DNA of 64,000 nucleotides, from positions 2,633,659 to 2,697,658 of the forward strand of contig CP091278.1 in assembly GCA_021650895.1 (NCBI GenBank), in the 5' to 3' direction. The notes under the pieces were generated by a model. The model saw only the letters and a program-made list of their open reading frames with translations. It was not told the origin of the DNA and ran no database searches. The DNA comes from Candidatus Jettenia sp. GTDB taxonomy: Bacteria > Planctomycetota > Brocadiia > Brocadiales > Brocadiaceae. Made by a program: the position numbers and the translations under genes. Below are positions 55,766 to 64,000 of the stretch, in pieces (within the stretch, counting starts at the first letter, position 1; every line of letters starts with the position of its first letter).

Positions 55766-55936
55766 ATGAAAGAAGGTAACAAATTTTATAGCATAGTAAT
55801 TCCAGTAAACCAGCACGAAAGGATGGTGCAATTTAGCCGAAAAAACGGAATCAGTGTGGCCAAGCTCGTTAGGCGGGGAATCGACTTGATGCTTGAGGGC
55901 TGCAAAGATGAAAACTGCAAAGTTGATCGTGTGTAG
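55766..55936 (+). CDS. Ribbon-helix-helix DNA-binding protein
   Basis: A 56-residue protein from ATG 55766 with GGAGAG upstream. It has the RHH (CopG/Arc) pattern: a beta strand FYSIVIPV, then helix MVQFSRKNG, turn ISVAKLVRRGIDLML. The tail ends with two cysteines (GCKDENCK). RHH proteins of this size repress phage or plasmid promoters; here it lies directly upstream of the primase gene, whose expression it may control. Confidence 0.65.
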   Translation: MKEGNKFYSIVIPVNQHERMVQFSRKNGISVAKLVRRGIDLMLEGCKDENCKVDRV

Positions 55937-55981
55937 AATGTGCGGATATTGCCAGGATGCGTTATCGGCGGAGGTGCAAGA

Positions 55982-58131
55982 ATGAACGAAACAGCTACTT
56001 TGTCAGATGTTGCGGTCAGTTTATATCAAAATTCATTCGATAAGGCAGGTAAAAACAGCAATCTTTGTGAGATCATTGACGGCATTAAAAGCGGAAAATG
56101 GCAAAAACAAGTTGAGGCAATCAGGAATGAAAAAGATAAAGCCAAACGAAGCCAGTTAAAGCAAAGACTTCCTGCATTTACTCCAAGCGGTCACTTCCTG
56201 GAACGCAACGTCAACGGGCTACAAAGCCATAGCGGGAGGATTGCTATAGATTTTGATGTGCAGGACAATCCCAAATTCGAGTCAGAGCTTGGGGCGGCAT
56301 GGGATATCTTACAGAAAGACAAATTCACAGAATATGCTTCTCTGTCCGTCTCAGGGCAGGGGCTTTCGTGATCGTTAGGATTGACGGCGACCAGCATGCG
56401 GAAAGCTTTGAGTTTCTCCAGGCATATTACCAAGAGGAATATGGGCTTCACATTGATAAAGCGTGTCGAGACGTGTCCAGGCTGCGCTTTGTCTCTTACG
56501 ACCCTGACCTTTTTCACAATCCTAATTCCGAGATGGTGCTTTTGCCTGTTAAGGAGTCCACACAGGATGCAGGGCATGTCCCAGGCCTTCCCAGCACACA
56601 CAACGGATTGGCAGATGCGGAAATTATGGAGTCCATTATCAGGAGCGGCAAATTGATCGGCGATGATTCTTATCAAGAATGGCTGCGAATTGGACTTGCA
56701 CTAGCGAACACATTCGGCGAGTCAGGCAGAGAATACTTCCAGGCATTGAGTAGCAGAAGTTCTAAATATGATTCATTGGAATGCGATAAGAAGTTTACCA
56801 ATTGTCTTCGGACTAATCGAGGTGAAGTCACGTTTGCCAGTATTGTGCATATAGCCAGGAGTGCGGGTATCGATGTTTCATCCAAGCGCATGACTATTGA
56901 TGAACGGCCGCCAGCATTCAACCTCGCAGACTTGGGGAACGCTAAGCGGCTTGTTGCGCATTATGGCGACAAGATTCGTTACTGCTTTGCATGGAAGAAA
57001 TGGCTGATTTGGGACGGGAAGACCTGGTCTATCGATGATAACGGCCAAATTGTACGGCTTGCTAAGGAAACTGTTAAGCGTATCTATCAAGAAGCGTCCA
57101 TTGCTTCGGACGAGTTAAGAGAGAAAATCGGTAAGTGGGCTATCAAATCAGAGGAAGAGAAAAAGATTAAGGCTATGATCTCCCTTGTGCAAAGCGAAGA
57201 CGGCATCCCAATCTCACCAGGTGAGTTAGATGGTGATCCATTCTTGCTGAATTGTGCAAATGGGACAATAAATTTACGGATTGGTGAATTGAGGTCACAT
57301 AATCCGAATGACTTCATTACGAAGATGATTCCCGTTGAATTTAATCCCGATGCGGCATGCCCAACATGGCTTGAATTTCTTGAGACTATCTTTAATTTCA
57401 ATTATGACGTTATTCGCTTTCTCCAAAGGGCTGTGGAGTATTCGTTGACGGGTAGCACTTCTGAACAATGCCTTTTTCTCCTGCATGGGGGCGGCGCAAA
57501 CGGAAAGTCTACTTTCGTAAAAACTGTAATAAATTTACTGGGTGATTTTGCACAGACTGCCGATTTCGAGACGTTCTTAATCAAGAATAATGGCGATGGC
57601 ATTCGTAATGATCTTGCATGGATGAAGGGGGATTTCCTGAATAGGTCAAGCTACGCTTCCGATATTCAATCTGGCGGCTTTATGTCTGCTAGTAAAGGCC
57701 GTAATCCTTGTGCTTCATTCCGTAATGCAGTTCAAGGCTTTGATAATATTGGTGAGAGCGTGAGAGGCTTTATCGTGGAAAATTTATCTTACCAGGAATG
57801 TATTAGAAGATTTGATTCCGAGTCTAGCCTATTTTATGTCGATTGTTCCTATCACGGTAGTGAGGATTATTACGGCAAGGGAAATTTCTCACTACAAGAC
57901 CATTACAGGCTTTTGGAATTACTGCATGGTATTAGGAGTATGGCAATGGTGAGTCATTACGAATGTGATACCTATAATCAGCTATATTCAAATTGGCGCA
58001 GATACACCTTCGAGAGCTTCAAGGGAAGTAGTAAGGCGGGTGCAGGTCAGGAGAAACCGAAGACGACAGAAATATTGTATACAAACTTTGAACCTAAACT
58101 TAAAACAAGGAGCCTATTCAATGGATTATAA
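55982..58131 (+). pseudogene. Primase/helicase frameshifted and fused to D12 adenine methylase
   Basis: From ATG 55982 (GGAGGTG upstream) comes a BT4734-like primase N-terminal domain (FTPSGHFLERN, GRIAIDFDVQDN). A one-base loss near 56364 (CTTTCG) causes a stop at 56369-56371; the other frame continues FVIVRIDGDQHAESFEF. A D5/P4-type domain and the helicase Walker A GGGANGKSTFVKT (near 57487) follow. After NGDGIRNDLAWMKG (about 57630) the frame runs without a break into the C-terminal part of a Dam-like D12 methylase (FLNRSSYASDIQSGGF, VENLSYQECIRRFD, YGKGNFSLQDHYRL). Its DPPY motif reads DCSY, so the methylase part is inactive. The helicase lacks its Walker B and later motifs. Confidence 0.75.
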
Positions 58132-58204
58132 TGATTTCTTATGCTTTGTTGTATGCTTTGAATTATTACGGCTAATAATCTTTGGATTGCATTGGGCGTG
58201 TTAA
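58121..58204 (+). CDS. Tiny hydrophobic peptide
   Basis: A 27-codon frame, MDYNDFLCFVVCFELLRLII to TGC-TAA end, with a strong AAGGAG about 9 bases before the ATG at 58121. It overlaps the end of the methylase fragment by 11 bases, typical of packed phage genes. One membrane helix. Function unknown. Confidence 0.4.
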   Translation: MDYNDFLCFVVCFELLRLIIFGLHWAC

Positions 58205-58305
58205 CTATGTTTGCGCTTTTCTTGATATTCCAGAATCCATGATAGGCCTAGAAAGAAAAGTGCAATAAAGACTATACCACCAAGCAGAATATAAAGGGTA
58301 TCCAT
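58201..58305 (-). CDS. Small single-span membrane protein
   Basis: 34 residues from ATG 58305: a strongly hydrophobic helix (YILLGGIVFIALFFLGL), then WILEYQEKRKHS, a basic tail, giving N-out/C-in topology by the positive-inside rule. AAGGAAAA lies upstream. It begins one base after the stop of the 58465 gene, so the two form a coupled pair. The size and topology resemble phage holin-like or spanin-like peptides, but this is only a guess. Confidence 0.45.
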   Translation of the reverse strand: MDTLYILLGGIVFIALFFLGLSWILEYQEKRKHS

Positions 58306-58306
58306 A

Positions 58307-58465
58307 CTATTTTTCCTTATTTTGTGGAATGGTAAAGAATGCAATTACAAGCACAATCAAGGCAGTTACTATAACACTTATTGTTGTCGACATGGTAACT
58401 TTTTCGGTAAGTATCTTACCAATTAAAGCAATAGTAATTAAGTATTTTACAATCTTAATTAACAT
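58307..58465 (-). CDS. Small two-span membrane protein
   Basis: 52 residues from ATG 58465 with AGGTAAA close upstream. Two hydrophobic stretches (LIKIVKYLITIALIG and TTISVIVTALIVLVIAFFTI) flank a short ILTEKVTM linker, and the C-terminus is basic (PQNKEK). First gene of a minus-strand pair inside the integrative element, pointing away from the integrase. Unknown function. Confidence 0.45.
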   Translation of the reverse strand: MLIKIVKYLITIALIGKILTEKVTMSTTISVIVTALIVLVIAFFTIPQNKEK

Positions 58466-58620
58466 TTTACCTATTTCACGGCGACGGTCGTCGTTTTTTC
58501 ATAGTTCACCAAACATGTAAGCGTATTATACACCAGATACAAACAGATAGCAAAAGATAAAGAGAGATAAGAATAAATCAAGAATATCCTTAGAATACCT
58601 TTGCAAACAGACAAACGGCA

Positions 58621-59049
58621 GTGAATGTTATTATAAAACATTTAAGGAGCTTTGAGATTTCCAGACTCAATATAGTTCTAATACAAAGATTTTGTACAGA
58701 TGTATTGCAGATAGATAAGGTGAAAGCATCAACGGTGAATCAATATTGTTCTATCCTTAAGCTTATCCTTGATATGGCTATGCAGGAAAGAGTTATTAAC
58801 ACGAATCCTATGCAAGGCTTTAAACGGCTAAAGGTGAATGAAACTTCCAAGAGGATATTGACGAATGAGGAAATAAGGACAATTCTTGACGAATCTATAC
58901 TACCTATAGGAAGTGATTGCATGGCTGTTCTTATTGGTATGTTTACGGGTCTTCGTCTGATGGATGTTATAGGGCTTGAATGGTCAAACATAGATTTTAA
59001 TAACGCTAAGATTACTTTAATACCACAGAAAACAGGAAGAAGCTATTGA
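58621..59049 (+). pseudogene. Truncated tyrosine recombinase (phage integrase)
   Basis: The frame (GTG 58621) holds the core-binding domain (KASTVNQYCSILKLILDMAM, NPMQGFKRLKVNETSKRILT) and the start of the catalytic domain with the first arginine (FTGLRLMDVIGLEWSNID), then stops after PQKTGRSY. The HxxR and tyrosine of the active site are missing, as is the extreme N-terminus. It marks the right end of the element and cannot excise it. Confidence 0.8.
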
Positions 59050-59180
59050 GAAGTTCACAAATCACATGCTTTCTTTGCAAGAGTACGAACGTGGTACGAA
59101 TCAGAAAATAGCATAGTATCATAAGTTACGATATTATAAGAGTTATGTAAAACGTGATTATTTGCGATGAAATAATTCCC

Positions 59181-59209
59181 TTGACACTCAAACAGATTCA
59201 GCATAGCAT
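59181..59209 (+). promoter_or_regulatory. Sigma70-type promoter candidate for comEA-perM-uvrB
   Basis: TTGACA (59181-59186), a 17-base spacer and TAGCAT (59204-59209) lie 90 bases before the comEA-like ATG. The dispersed repeat copy 2 falls in the leader. Confidence 0.55.
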
Positions 59210-59233
59210 CTATTTGATGTTAGGAATTTCAGT

Positions 59234-59288
59234 GTTGAGGTTCTGTATCATTTCACGACTCAGGATGCCTTTATTCCTTATGAGAATA
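59234..59288. repeat. 55-bp dispersed intergenic repeat, copy 2
   Basis: Gap-free match to 31759-31813, best in TTCTGTATCATTTCACGACT. It sits between a promoter candidate and the comEA-like gene, so it is probably transcribed. Confidence 0.6.
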
Positions 59289-59298
59289 AGTTATCTCT

Positions 59299-59685
59299 AT
59301 GTTAGAGAAATTGCCGAATAGTACCTCTCCTACAAAAAAACAGCTCATAATTATTTTCTTTTTAACGACACTATTATTTATTGGAGTTGTGATAAAAGCA
59401 GGTATGGATTACCATTGGTGGCTACCCGAAACAGAGGTAATACGTAACCTTAATCCTGAGGATATAAAAATCAAACTGGATGTTAATAAGGCTCCCTGGT
59501 ATGAGTTGGTTTTACTGCCAAAATTAGGTGAAGTAAAGGCAAAGGCAATTGTGACCTACCGTGAAAAATACGGTGATTTTAAAACCCCGGAAGAATTAGC
59601 AAAGGTAAACGGTATTGGAACATCTATTATAGATGCCATAAGAGAATATATAAAGATTGGATCGGATACGGCTTCTGTAGACTAA
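59299..59685 (+). CDS. comEA: ComEA-like helix-hairpin-helix protein
   Basis: A 128-residue protein with an N-terminal membrane anchor (about 15-35) and a C-terminal double helix-hairpin-helix domain (LDVNKAPWYELVLLPKLG and FKTPEELAKVNGIGTSIIDA). ComEA binds incoming DNA on the outer side of the membrane during transformation; related small HhH proteins serve other roles. The N-terminal SLBB domain of Gram-positive ComEA is absent, as usual in Gram-negatives. It starts a plus-strand run with the AI-2E permease and uvrB. Confidence 0.85.
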   Translation: MLEKLPNSTSPTKKQLIIIFFLTTLLFIGVVIKAGMDYHWWLPETEVIRNLNPEDIKIKLDVNKAPWYELVLLPKLGEVKAKAIVTYREKYGDFKTPEELAKVNGIGTSIIDAIREYIKIGSDTASVD

Positions 59686-59697
59686 AAATAAAGTTTT

Positions 59698-60975
59698 ATG
59701 GAAAAAGAACAAAAGATATTAGACAACATATGGATGCGGGTCGTACTTATCGGTATTTCAATCGTTATTTTTTTATTCTTCTGTTACTTGCTGAGAGGGC
59801 CACTTGTTTCCCTTCTCCTCGCATTCGTTGTTGCTTATATTTTTAATCCTGTGGTTAATTTTTTTGAGCGAAAGCGATGGCCGTTTACCCGAAAATATAT
59901 ACAACGTGAATTTGGAATAATTTTTCTCATTCTTGCTGTTTTGCTATTTACATCAGGATTTCTCGCTTACGCAATACCTAAAACAGCTGATGGGGTTTAT
60001 AGAATAGGTGTTTTAATAAAGGAACGGTATCCAAAGTATTTACACGTCTTTGAGGGATTGATCGAAAGATACGGAGATAAAGAATTTGCTCAATTAGTAA
60101 AACCAATTCTGCAGGAGCAAATTGAAAAAGCGAAATCAACGGAGAATGAAGAACAAAAAAAGCAGGAGCATGCTGAGAAGGCTGAATCAGAAGAGATAAA
60201 AAAACAAAAGGTAAAGGATGTCCTTACTGCTCCGGAGGAGCAAGTTAAAAAAGAGGTTCGGGCGCAAAAAAGACGTTTAGCTGAAGCGATACAGGAATAT
60301 AAAAAATATCTTCCGCAGATTATCAATTTTTTCTTAAGAATTATTAAGAACATTTTTTATGGTACCTTCGGATTCTTTAGTGTTGCGGTAAATTTTATTA
60401 TCTTTAGCGTTGTAGCTATATACTTACTTAAGGACTTTAATGTCCTTATCCAAAAAGTAAAAAATATTTTTCCTTTACCAATAAGAGACAAGGCAATGGC
60501 TCTTTTGTCTAAAGTAAATCATAATCTCCGATTTTATCTGAGAGGCCAAACTATTACTTGCCTTGTTCTTTCCTTCATCTATAGCATTGGTTTAACAATT
60601 ACCGGGATTGATCTAGCGTTTCTTGTTGGTTTTATAGGAGGTTTTGGCAATCTGATTCCCTATGTGGGTACTGCTATTGGTATTTTTTTAGCGTCTATTA
60701 TCGCTCTTTTCGAATTCGGTGATTTCAAACATCTCTTATATGTTATCATAACATTCAGCGTTGGACAATCGCTTGAAGCAACGGTAATAACACCGAGAAT
60801 TATGGGAAAGGAGCTATCTCTGCATCCTGCCCTGGTAATTTTAGCTATCCTGATTTTTGGACAACTATGGGGATTTTTAGGGTTACTGTTAGCGGTTCCG
60901 ATTGTAGCTACGCTAAAAGTTTTTATTGATGAATTTATTTCAATGTACAAATCTTCAAAATATTATACCGGGTAA
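59698..60975 (+). CDS. AI-2E family (PerM/YdiK) permease
   Basis: A 425-residue membrane protein with about eight spans. Family features are the N-terminal pair of spans with [17 protein letters not shown], the long charged loop (about 130-210, rich in Glu, Lys and Gln, longer than usual) and the conserved [14 protein letters not shown] and [11 protein letters not shown] segments. Members export autoinducer-2 or act as sodium/proton carriers. It lies 12 bases after the comEA-like gene and 5 bases before uvrB. Confidence 0.88.
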   Translation: MEKEQKILDNIWMRVVLIGISIVIFLFFCYLLRGPLVSLLLAFVVAYIFNPVVNFFERKRWPFTRKYIQREFGIIFLILAVLLFTSGFLAYAIPKTADGVYRIGVLIKERYPKYLHVFEGLIERYGDKEFAQLVKPILQEQIEKAKSTENEEQKKQEHAEKAESEEIKKQKVKDVLTAPEEQVKKEVRAQKRRLAEAIQEYKKYLPQIINFFLRIIKNIFYGTFGFFSVAVNFIIFSVVAIYLLKDFNVLIQKVKNIFPLPIRDKAMALLSKVNHNLRFYLRGQTITCLVLSFIYSIGLTITGIDLAFLVGFIGGFGNLIPYVGTAIGIFLASIIALFEFGDFKHLLYVIITFSVGQSLEATVITPRIMGKELSLHPALVILAILIFGQLWGFLGLLLAVPIVATLKVFIDEFISMYKSSKYYTG

Positions 60976-60980
60976 GGTTT

Positions 60981-63008
60981 ATGTCCAGTTTCCAATTAGT
61001 TTCATCATTTACTCCGCAAGGTGACCAGCCTCATGCAATACAACAACTGGTTGAAAGTTACAAAAACAATACGAATTTCCAAACCTTATTGGGTGTGACA
61101 GGTTCAGGGAAGACCTTTACTATGGCAAATGTTATTGCGGCATTGGGAAAACCTACCCTGGTGATGACCCATAATAAGACCCTGGCAGCTCAGCTTTACA
61201 GTGAGTTCAAAAGTTTTTTTCCGGAAAATGCCGTTGGATATTTTGTCAGCTATTATGATTATTATCAACCCGAGGCGTATATTCCACAGCGCGACATCTA
61301 CATTGAGAAAGAATCGACCATCAATCAGGAGATCGATCGGTTACGACTCCTGGCTACGAGTGCCCTCATGTCACGAAGGGATGTTATTATTATTGCTAGT
61401 GTCTCCTGTATCTACGGTTTAGGCTCTCCTGAAGAGTATCAGGAGATGTATGTACATCTTTGTAAGGGTGACTCGATAGAACGAAATAAACTTTTAAGGA
61501 AGCTTATCAGTATCCAATATGAGCGGAATGATATCCAGTTCATTCGCGGCTCATTGCGGGTACGTGGAGATGTGGTAGAAGTATTTCCTGCCTACGAGGA
61601 AATTGCCTATCGTATAGAACTATTTGGCAATGAGGTTGATAAAATTTCTAAAATCAATCCCATGACAGGAAATTTCTTACAGGAAGTACAAGACATATCG
61701 ATCTATCCTGCCAAGCACTTTGTTATGCCGGAAGGAAAGATTGAGGGGGTGGTCAGATCAATCGAATATGAACTCAATGATAGACTTAAGGACCTTCGTT
61801 CAAAAGAAAAATTTTTAGAGGCACAGCGCCTGGAGGCGCGTACCCGCTATGATATGGAAATGCTTCTGGAGGTAGGTTACTGTCATGGTATCGAAAACTA
61901 TTCACGGCATCTGAGCGGCCGTGCGCCTGGAGAAACACCGTATACCCTTTTCGACTATTTTCCCAAAGACTTTTTCCTTATCATAGATGAATCTCATGTT
62001 TCTATTCCACAAATCGGAGGTATGTACCATGGAGATCGGGCACGTAAAGAGGTTTTGGTCGAATATGGCTTCCGTCTACCCTCTGCATTGGATAATCGGC
62101 CTTTAAGATTTGACGAATGGGAATCGAAGATCCATCAAGTTTTATTTGTCTCAGCAACGCCGGGTTCCTATGAGTTGAAAAAATGTCATGGTACCGTAGT
62201 TGAACAAATTATTCGTCCCACAGGACTTGTTGATCCAATAATCTCTGTGAAACCTGCAAAGACGCAGATAGAGGACTTGCTGAGGCAAATCAGGAACAGG
62301 GCACAGAAAAAGGAACGGGTACTGGTAACCACATTAACGAAGCGGCTCGCAGAGGATCTTAGTGAATATATTAAAGAAGAGGGTTTGAAAGGTATGTATC
62401 TTCATTCTGAGCTAAATGCTATAGAAAGGGTAACGATTTTAAGGGATTTAAGGTTGGGGAAATTTGATGTATTGGTGGGTGTCAATCTACTCAGAGAAGG
62501 TTTAGACTTGCCGGAAGTTTCTTTCGTAGCAATTTTGGATGCAGATAAGGAGGGCTTTCTCCGTTCAGAGACCTCGCTAATACAGACTATTGGCCGAACT
62601 GCAAGAAATGTAAATGCTGAGGTGATATTGTATGCAGATGAGATAACAAATTCGATGAAACGAGCAATGGATGAAACCAACCGCCGTCGTACCCTGCAAA
62701 TTGCATACAACAAAAGGCACAATATCACGCCAGCTACCATACAAAAAGAGATCAAGAAGGGCATTGAAGATGAGGTTGCATCGCATAAGATCGTTTATGA
62801 GACTGTTGCTGAAAGTGAAGAAGAATACATTACCCAGGAGTTTGTGAATGAATTGGAAGAAGAAATGCTTAAGGCCGCAGAGACATTGCAGTTCGAGCGG
62901 GCAGCTGAGCTAAGGGATAAAATACAACAGATACGATCAAAGTGCAGCGTGGGCAGTTTATCATCAAAACCGAAACAGGCCACCAAAAAAGTTGCATCGA
63001 AAAGTTAA
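60981..63008 (+). CDS. uvrB: Excinuclease ABC subunit B
   Basis: UvrB is the damage-verifying helicase of nucleotide excision repair. The 675-residue protein has Walker A GVTGSGKT (38-45), the beta-hairpin region [12 protein letters not shown], the DESH helicase motif ([12 protein letters not shown]), [11 protein letters not shown] and QTIGRTARN motifs, and the C-terminal UVR domain ([18 protein letters not shown]) that contacts UvrC. ATG at 60981, 5 bases after the permease stop. A short basic tail follows the UVR domain. Confidence 0.97.
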   Translation: MSSFQLVSSFTPQGDQPHAIQQLVESYKNNTNFQTLLGVTGSGKTFTMANVIAALGKPTLVMTHNKTLAAQLYSEFKSFFPENAVGYFVSYYDYYQPEAYIPQRDIYIEKESTINQEIDRLRLLATSALMSRRDVIIIASVSCIYGLGSPEEYQEMYVHLCKGDSIERNKLLRKLISIQYERNDIQFIRGSLRVRGDVVEVFPAYEEIAYRIELFGNEVDKISKINPMTGNFLQEVQDISIYPAKHFVMPEGKIEGVVRSIEYELNDRLKDLRSKEKFLEAQRLEARTRYDMEMLLEVGYCHGIENYSRHLSGRAPGETPYTLFDYFPKDFFLIIDESHVSIPQIGGMYHGDRARKEVLVEYGFRLPSALDNRPLRFDEWESKIHQVLFVSATPGSYELKKCHGTVVEQIIRPTGLVDPIISVKPAKTQIEDLLRQIRNRAQKKERVLVTTLTKRLAEDLSEYIKEEGLKGMYLHSELNAIERVTILRDLRLGKFDVLVGVNLLREGLDLPEVSFVAILDADKEGFLRSETSLIQTIGRTARNVNAEVILYADEITNSMKRAMDETNRRRTLQIAYNKRHNITPATIQKEIKKGIEDEVASHKIVYETVAESEEEYITQEFVNELEEEMLKAAETLQFERAAELRDKIQQIRSKCSVGSLSSKPKQATKKVASKS

Positions 63009-63078
63009 AAAGAGGGGAATTTTAAGGAATATAAGGAATAAAAGAATTCAAAATTTTATAGGTGAACGAACCAGTTTG

Positions 63079-63582
63079 CTAAAACACCTTCCAGATAAAT
63101 ATAATAATCATAGCCAGTCCAATTATTATTTTTACTATTGATCCTCCCAAAAAGCCTGCAAAATTACCTAAGCCAGACTTCAATGCTCCCTTGTAACTCT
63201 TTCCGCCAATAACCTCAAAGACAACAGTGCCTGCAACAGGTCCTAATATCAATCCTATAGGGCCGCCCATATAAAACCCAACTCCGGTGCCTATTATTGA
63301 GCCTATGATTCCCCATTTTGTAGCGCCAAACCTCTTTGCTCCATATACATTCCCAAGATTTTCAAGTACAATAGAAAAAATGGTAAGGAGCGCAAATATC
63401 AGCAATATCATCCACGTAATTTTTTCAAAATGTGTGAATAGAGCATAGAGAAATGCTCCAATCCAAATAAGCGGGATGCTCGGTATTATGGGTACTATAA
63501 TTCCGGCCATACCGACCACCATTATTATGAGCGAAATTACAAATAAGATAATTTCCCAAATTCCCATATTTTGCCCATCCAT
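63079..63582 (-). CDS. DUF456 membrane protein
   Basis: A protein of about 167 residues with several membrane segments and glycine-rich turns: VVGMAGIIVPIIPSIPLIWI, the AKRFGATKWGIIGSIIGTGV motif and GPIGLILGPVAGTVVFEVI then GKSYKGALKSG. This is the DUF456 pattern. The frame extends to a TTG at 63627; ATG 63582 or 63567 fit better. It converges on uvrB with 70 bases between. Function unknown. Confidence 0.82.
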   Translation of the reverse strand: MDGQNMGIWEIILFVISLIIMVVGMAGIIVPIIPSIPLIWIGAFLYALFTHFEKITWMILLIFALLTIFSIVLENLGNVYGAKRFGATKWGIIGSIIGTGVGFYMGGPIGLILGPVAGTVVFEVIGGKSYKGALKSGLGNFAGFLGGSIVKIIIGLAMIIIFIWKVF

Positions 63583-63704
63583 GATAAATACCCAATACAA
63601 GAAATTATTTTTGAAAAAAAGTAACAATACGATAATATATCATTGTAGCTTATGTCCAATAAAATCGCCTGGATAAAGTTAAATATTTGTAAGGTGGAAT
63701 ACTT

Positions 63705-64000
63705 ATGATATGGTTTTTAATAGGAGTGATTGCTGCAATCTGCTCATCAATAGGATTTATACCACAAATCATTCAGGGTATAAAAACTAAATCATTGTCT
63801 GATGTTTCGCCAGCCATGATGACCATTGTAGTAGTAGCAAGCAGTTTGTGGTTAGCCTATGGAATCCACATAAAAAATTCTACCATTATATTTTCAAATG
63901 TATCTACGCTCTCATTTGCTGTAATAACCCTTTTATTGCGTTTTTTATTTAAACCTGAGTTTGCTCAATTAAAGAGAAAATTACTATCAATTTCAATTAA
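63705..64000 (+). CDS. SemiSWEET-like PQ-loop protein, cut by the window edge
   Basis: From ATG 63705 (AAGGTGG upstream) a small membrane protein with three spans is open to the last base (98 codons, no stop in frame). The PQ-loop motif (SSIGFIPQIIQGIKTKSLSD) and a second-span WLAYGIHIKN segment are typical of SemiSWEET sugar transporters, which are about 90-100 residues, so only a few residues are probably missing. Confidence 0.78.
   Translation, partial: MIWFLIGVIAAICSSIGFIPQIIQGIKTKSLSDVSPAMMTIVVVASSLWLAYGIHIKNSTIIFSNVSTLSFAVITLLLRFLFKPEFAQLKRKLLSISI

Larger units (their letters stand above)
53701..59049. mobile_element. Degraded integrative element / prophage remnant
   Basis: A block of phage-type genes: terminase-small-subunit-like relic, coiled-coil protein, winged-helix protein, ribbon-helix-helix protein, primase/helicase, D12 adenine methylase fragment, tiny membrane proteins and a tyrosine integrase at the right end. 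Nearly every larger gene has a frameshift, stop or deletion. Structural genes are missing. Clear attachment repeats were not found; the limits given are those of the first and last relic. Confidence 0.7.

Noticed and set aside
53530-59094. GTACGAACGTG at about 53533 and 59082 as attachment-site repeats of the integrative element
   Set aside because: Only 11 bases match, the flanks differ, and the right copy may be part of the former integrase coding tail. Not enough to define att sites.

Overview
The window is an AT-rich bacterial chromosome segment, most likely from a Gram-negative-type planctomycete of the anammox order Brocadiales. This is an inference from gene content: a hopanoid locus (squalene-hopene cyclase, HpnH, HpnG-like phosphorylase), lipid A synthesis (LpxK), oxygen-independent ribonucleotide reduction (NrdR-NrdD-NrdG), many radical SAM and ferredoxin-type proteins, and a low-GC housekeeping background. 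No 16S rRNA or anammox marker (hzs, hdh) is present, so the assignment is tentative.

Layout. 1-4645: a minus-strand block gap-pgk-rpe-accD followed by tRNA-Asn. 4822-6055: a DUF2156 protein read behind a structured leader, with an apparent ATT start. 6190-11369: a MITE-like element, then dabA-dabB, a DIC-accumulation module of visibly higher GC than its flanks. 11476-17409: msrB, a frameshifted ferredoxin/NiFe-hydrogenase-type small subunit, glutamate dehydrogenase, an MFS transporter and an ArsB/NhaD-type permease. 17384-29741, all on the minus strand: a large radical SAM protein, VanZ-like and NYN proteins, pyrC, an endonuclease III-like glycosylase, a conserved protein of unknown function, ferredoxin, lpxK, an HNH nuclease, thiD, a lipoprotein, mtnA and purE. 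29761-34020: the hopanoid genes. 34206-37852: a histone-deacetylase-family hydrolase, rpsT, def-fmt and a DUF116 protein. 38449-42277: nrdR-nrdD-nrdG. 42614-46236: smc, split by one frameshift.

46378-59100 is the accessory zone. It holds an IS427/IS5-type element with a nonsense codon, a Sel1-repeat protein of different composition, a two-gene lipoprotein unit whose first gene carries an in-frame TAG, an IS1182-type remnant, msrA, two membrane proteins (one with an internal duplication), and a decayed integrative element (53701-59049). That element has a terminase-small-subunit-like relic, a broken winged-helix gene, a ribbon-helix-helix protein, a primase/helicase joined in frame to the C-terminal part of a D12 adenine methylase, tiny membrane-protein genes and a truncated integrase. 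59181-64000 returns to housekeeping: comEA-like, AI-2E family permease, uvrB, DUF456 and a SemiSWEET-like protein cut by the window edge.

Themes. Several unrelated genes carry single-base indels or nonsense codons, some next to short homopolymers. In the integrative element this looks like true decay. In smc, which is normally needed for chromosome segregation, an assembly or sequencing error is at least as likely. The most interesting leads are the hopanoid locus with an aldose-1-phosphate isomerase (mtnA) beside an HpnG-like phosphorylase, dabAB in an apparently anaerobic autotroph, the primase-methylase gene fusion, the ATT-start gene with a structured leader, and a 55-bp dispersed intergenic repeat found at 31759 and 59234.
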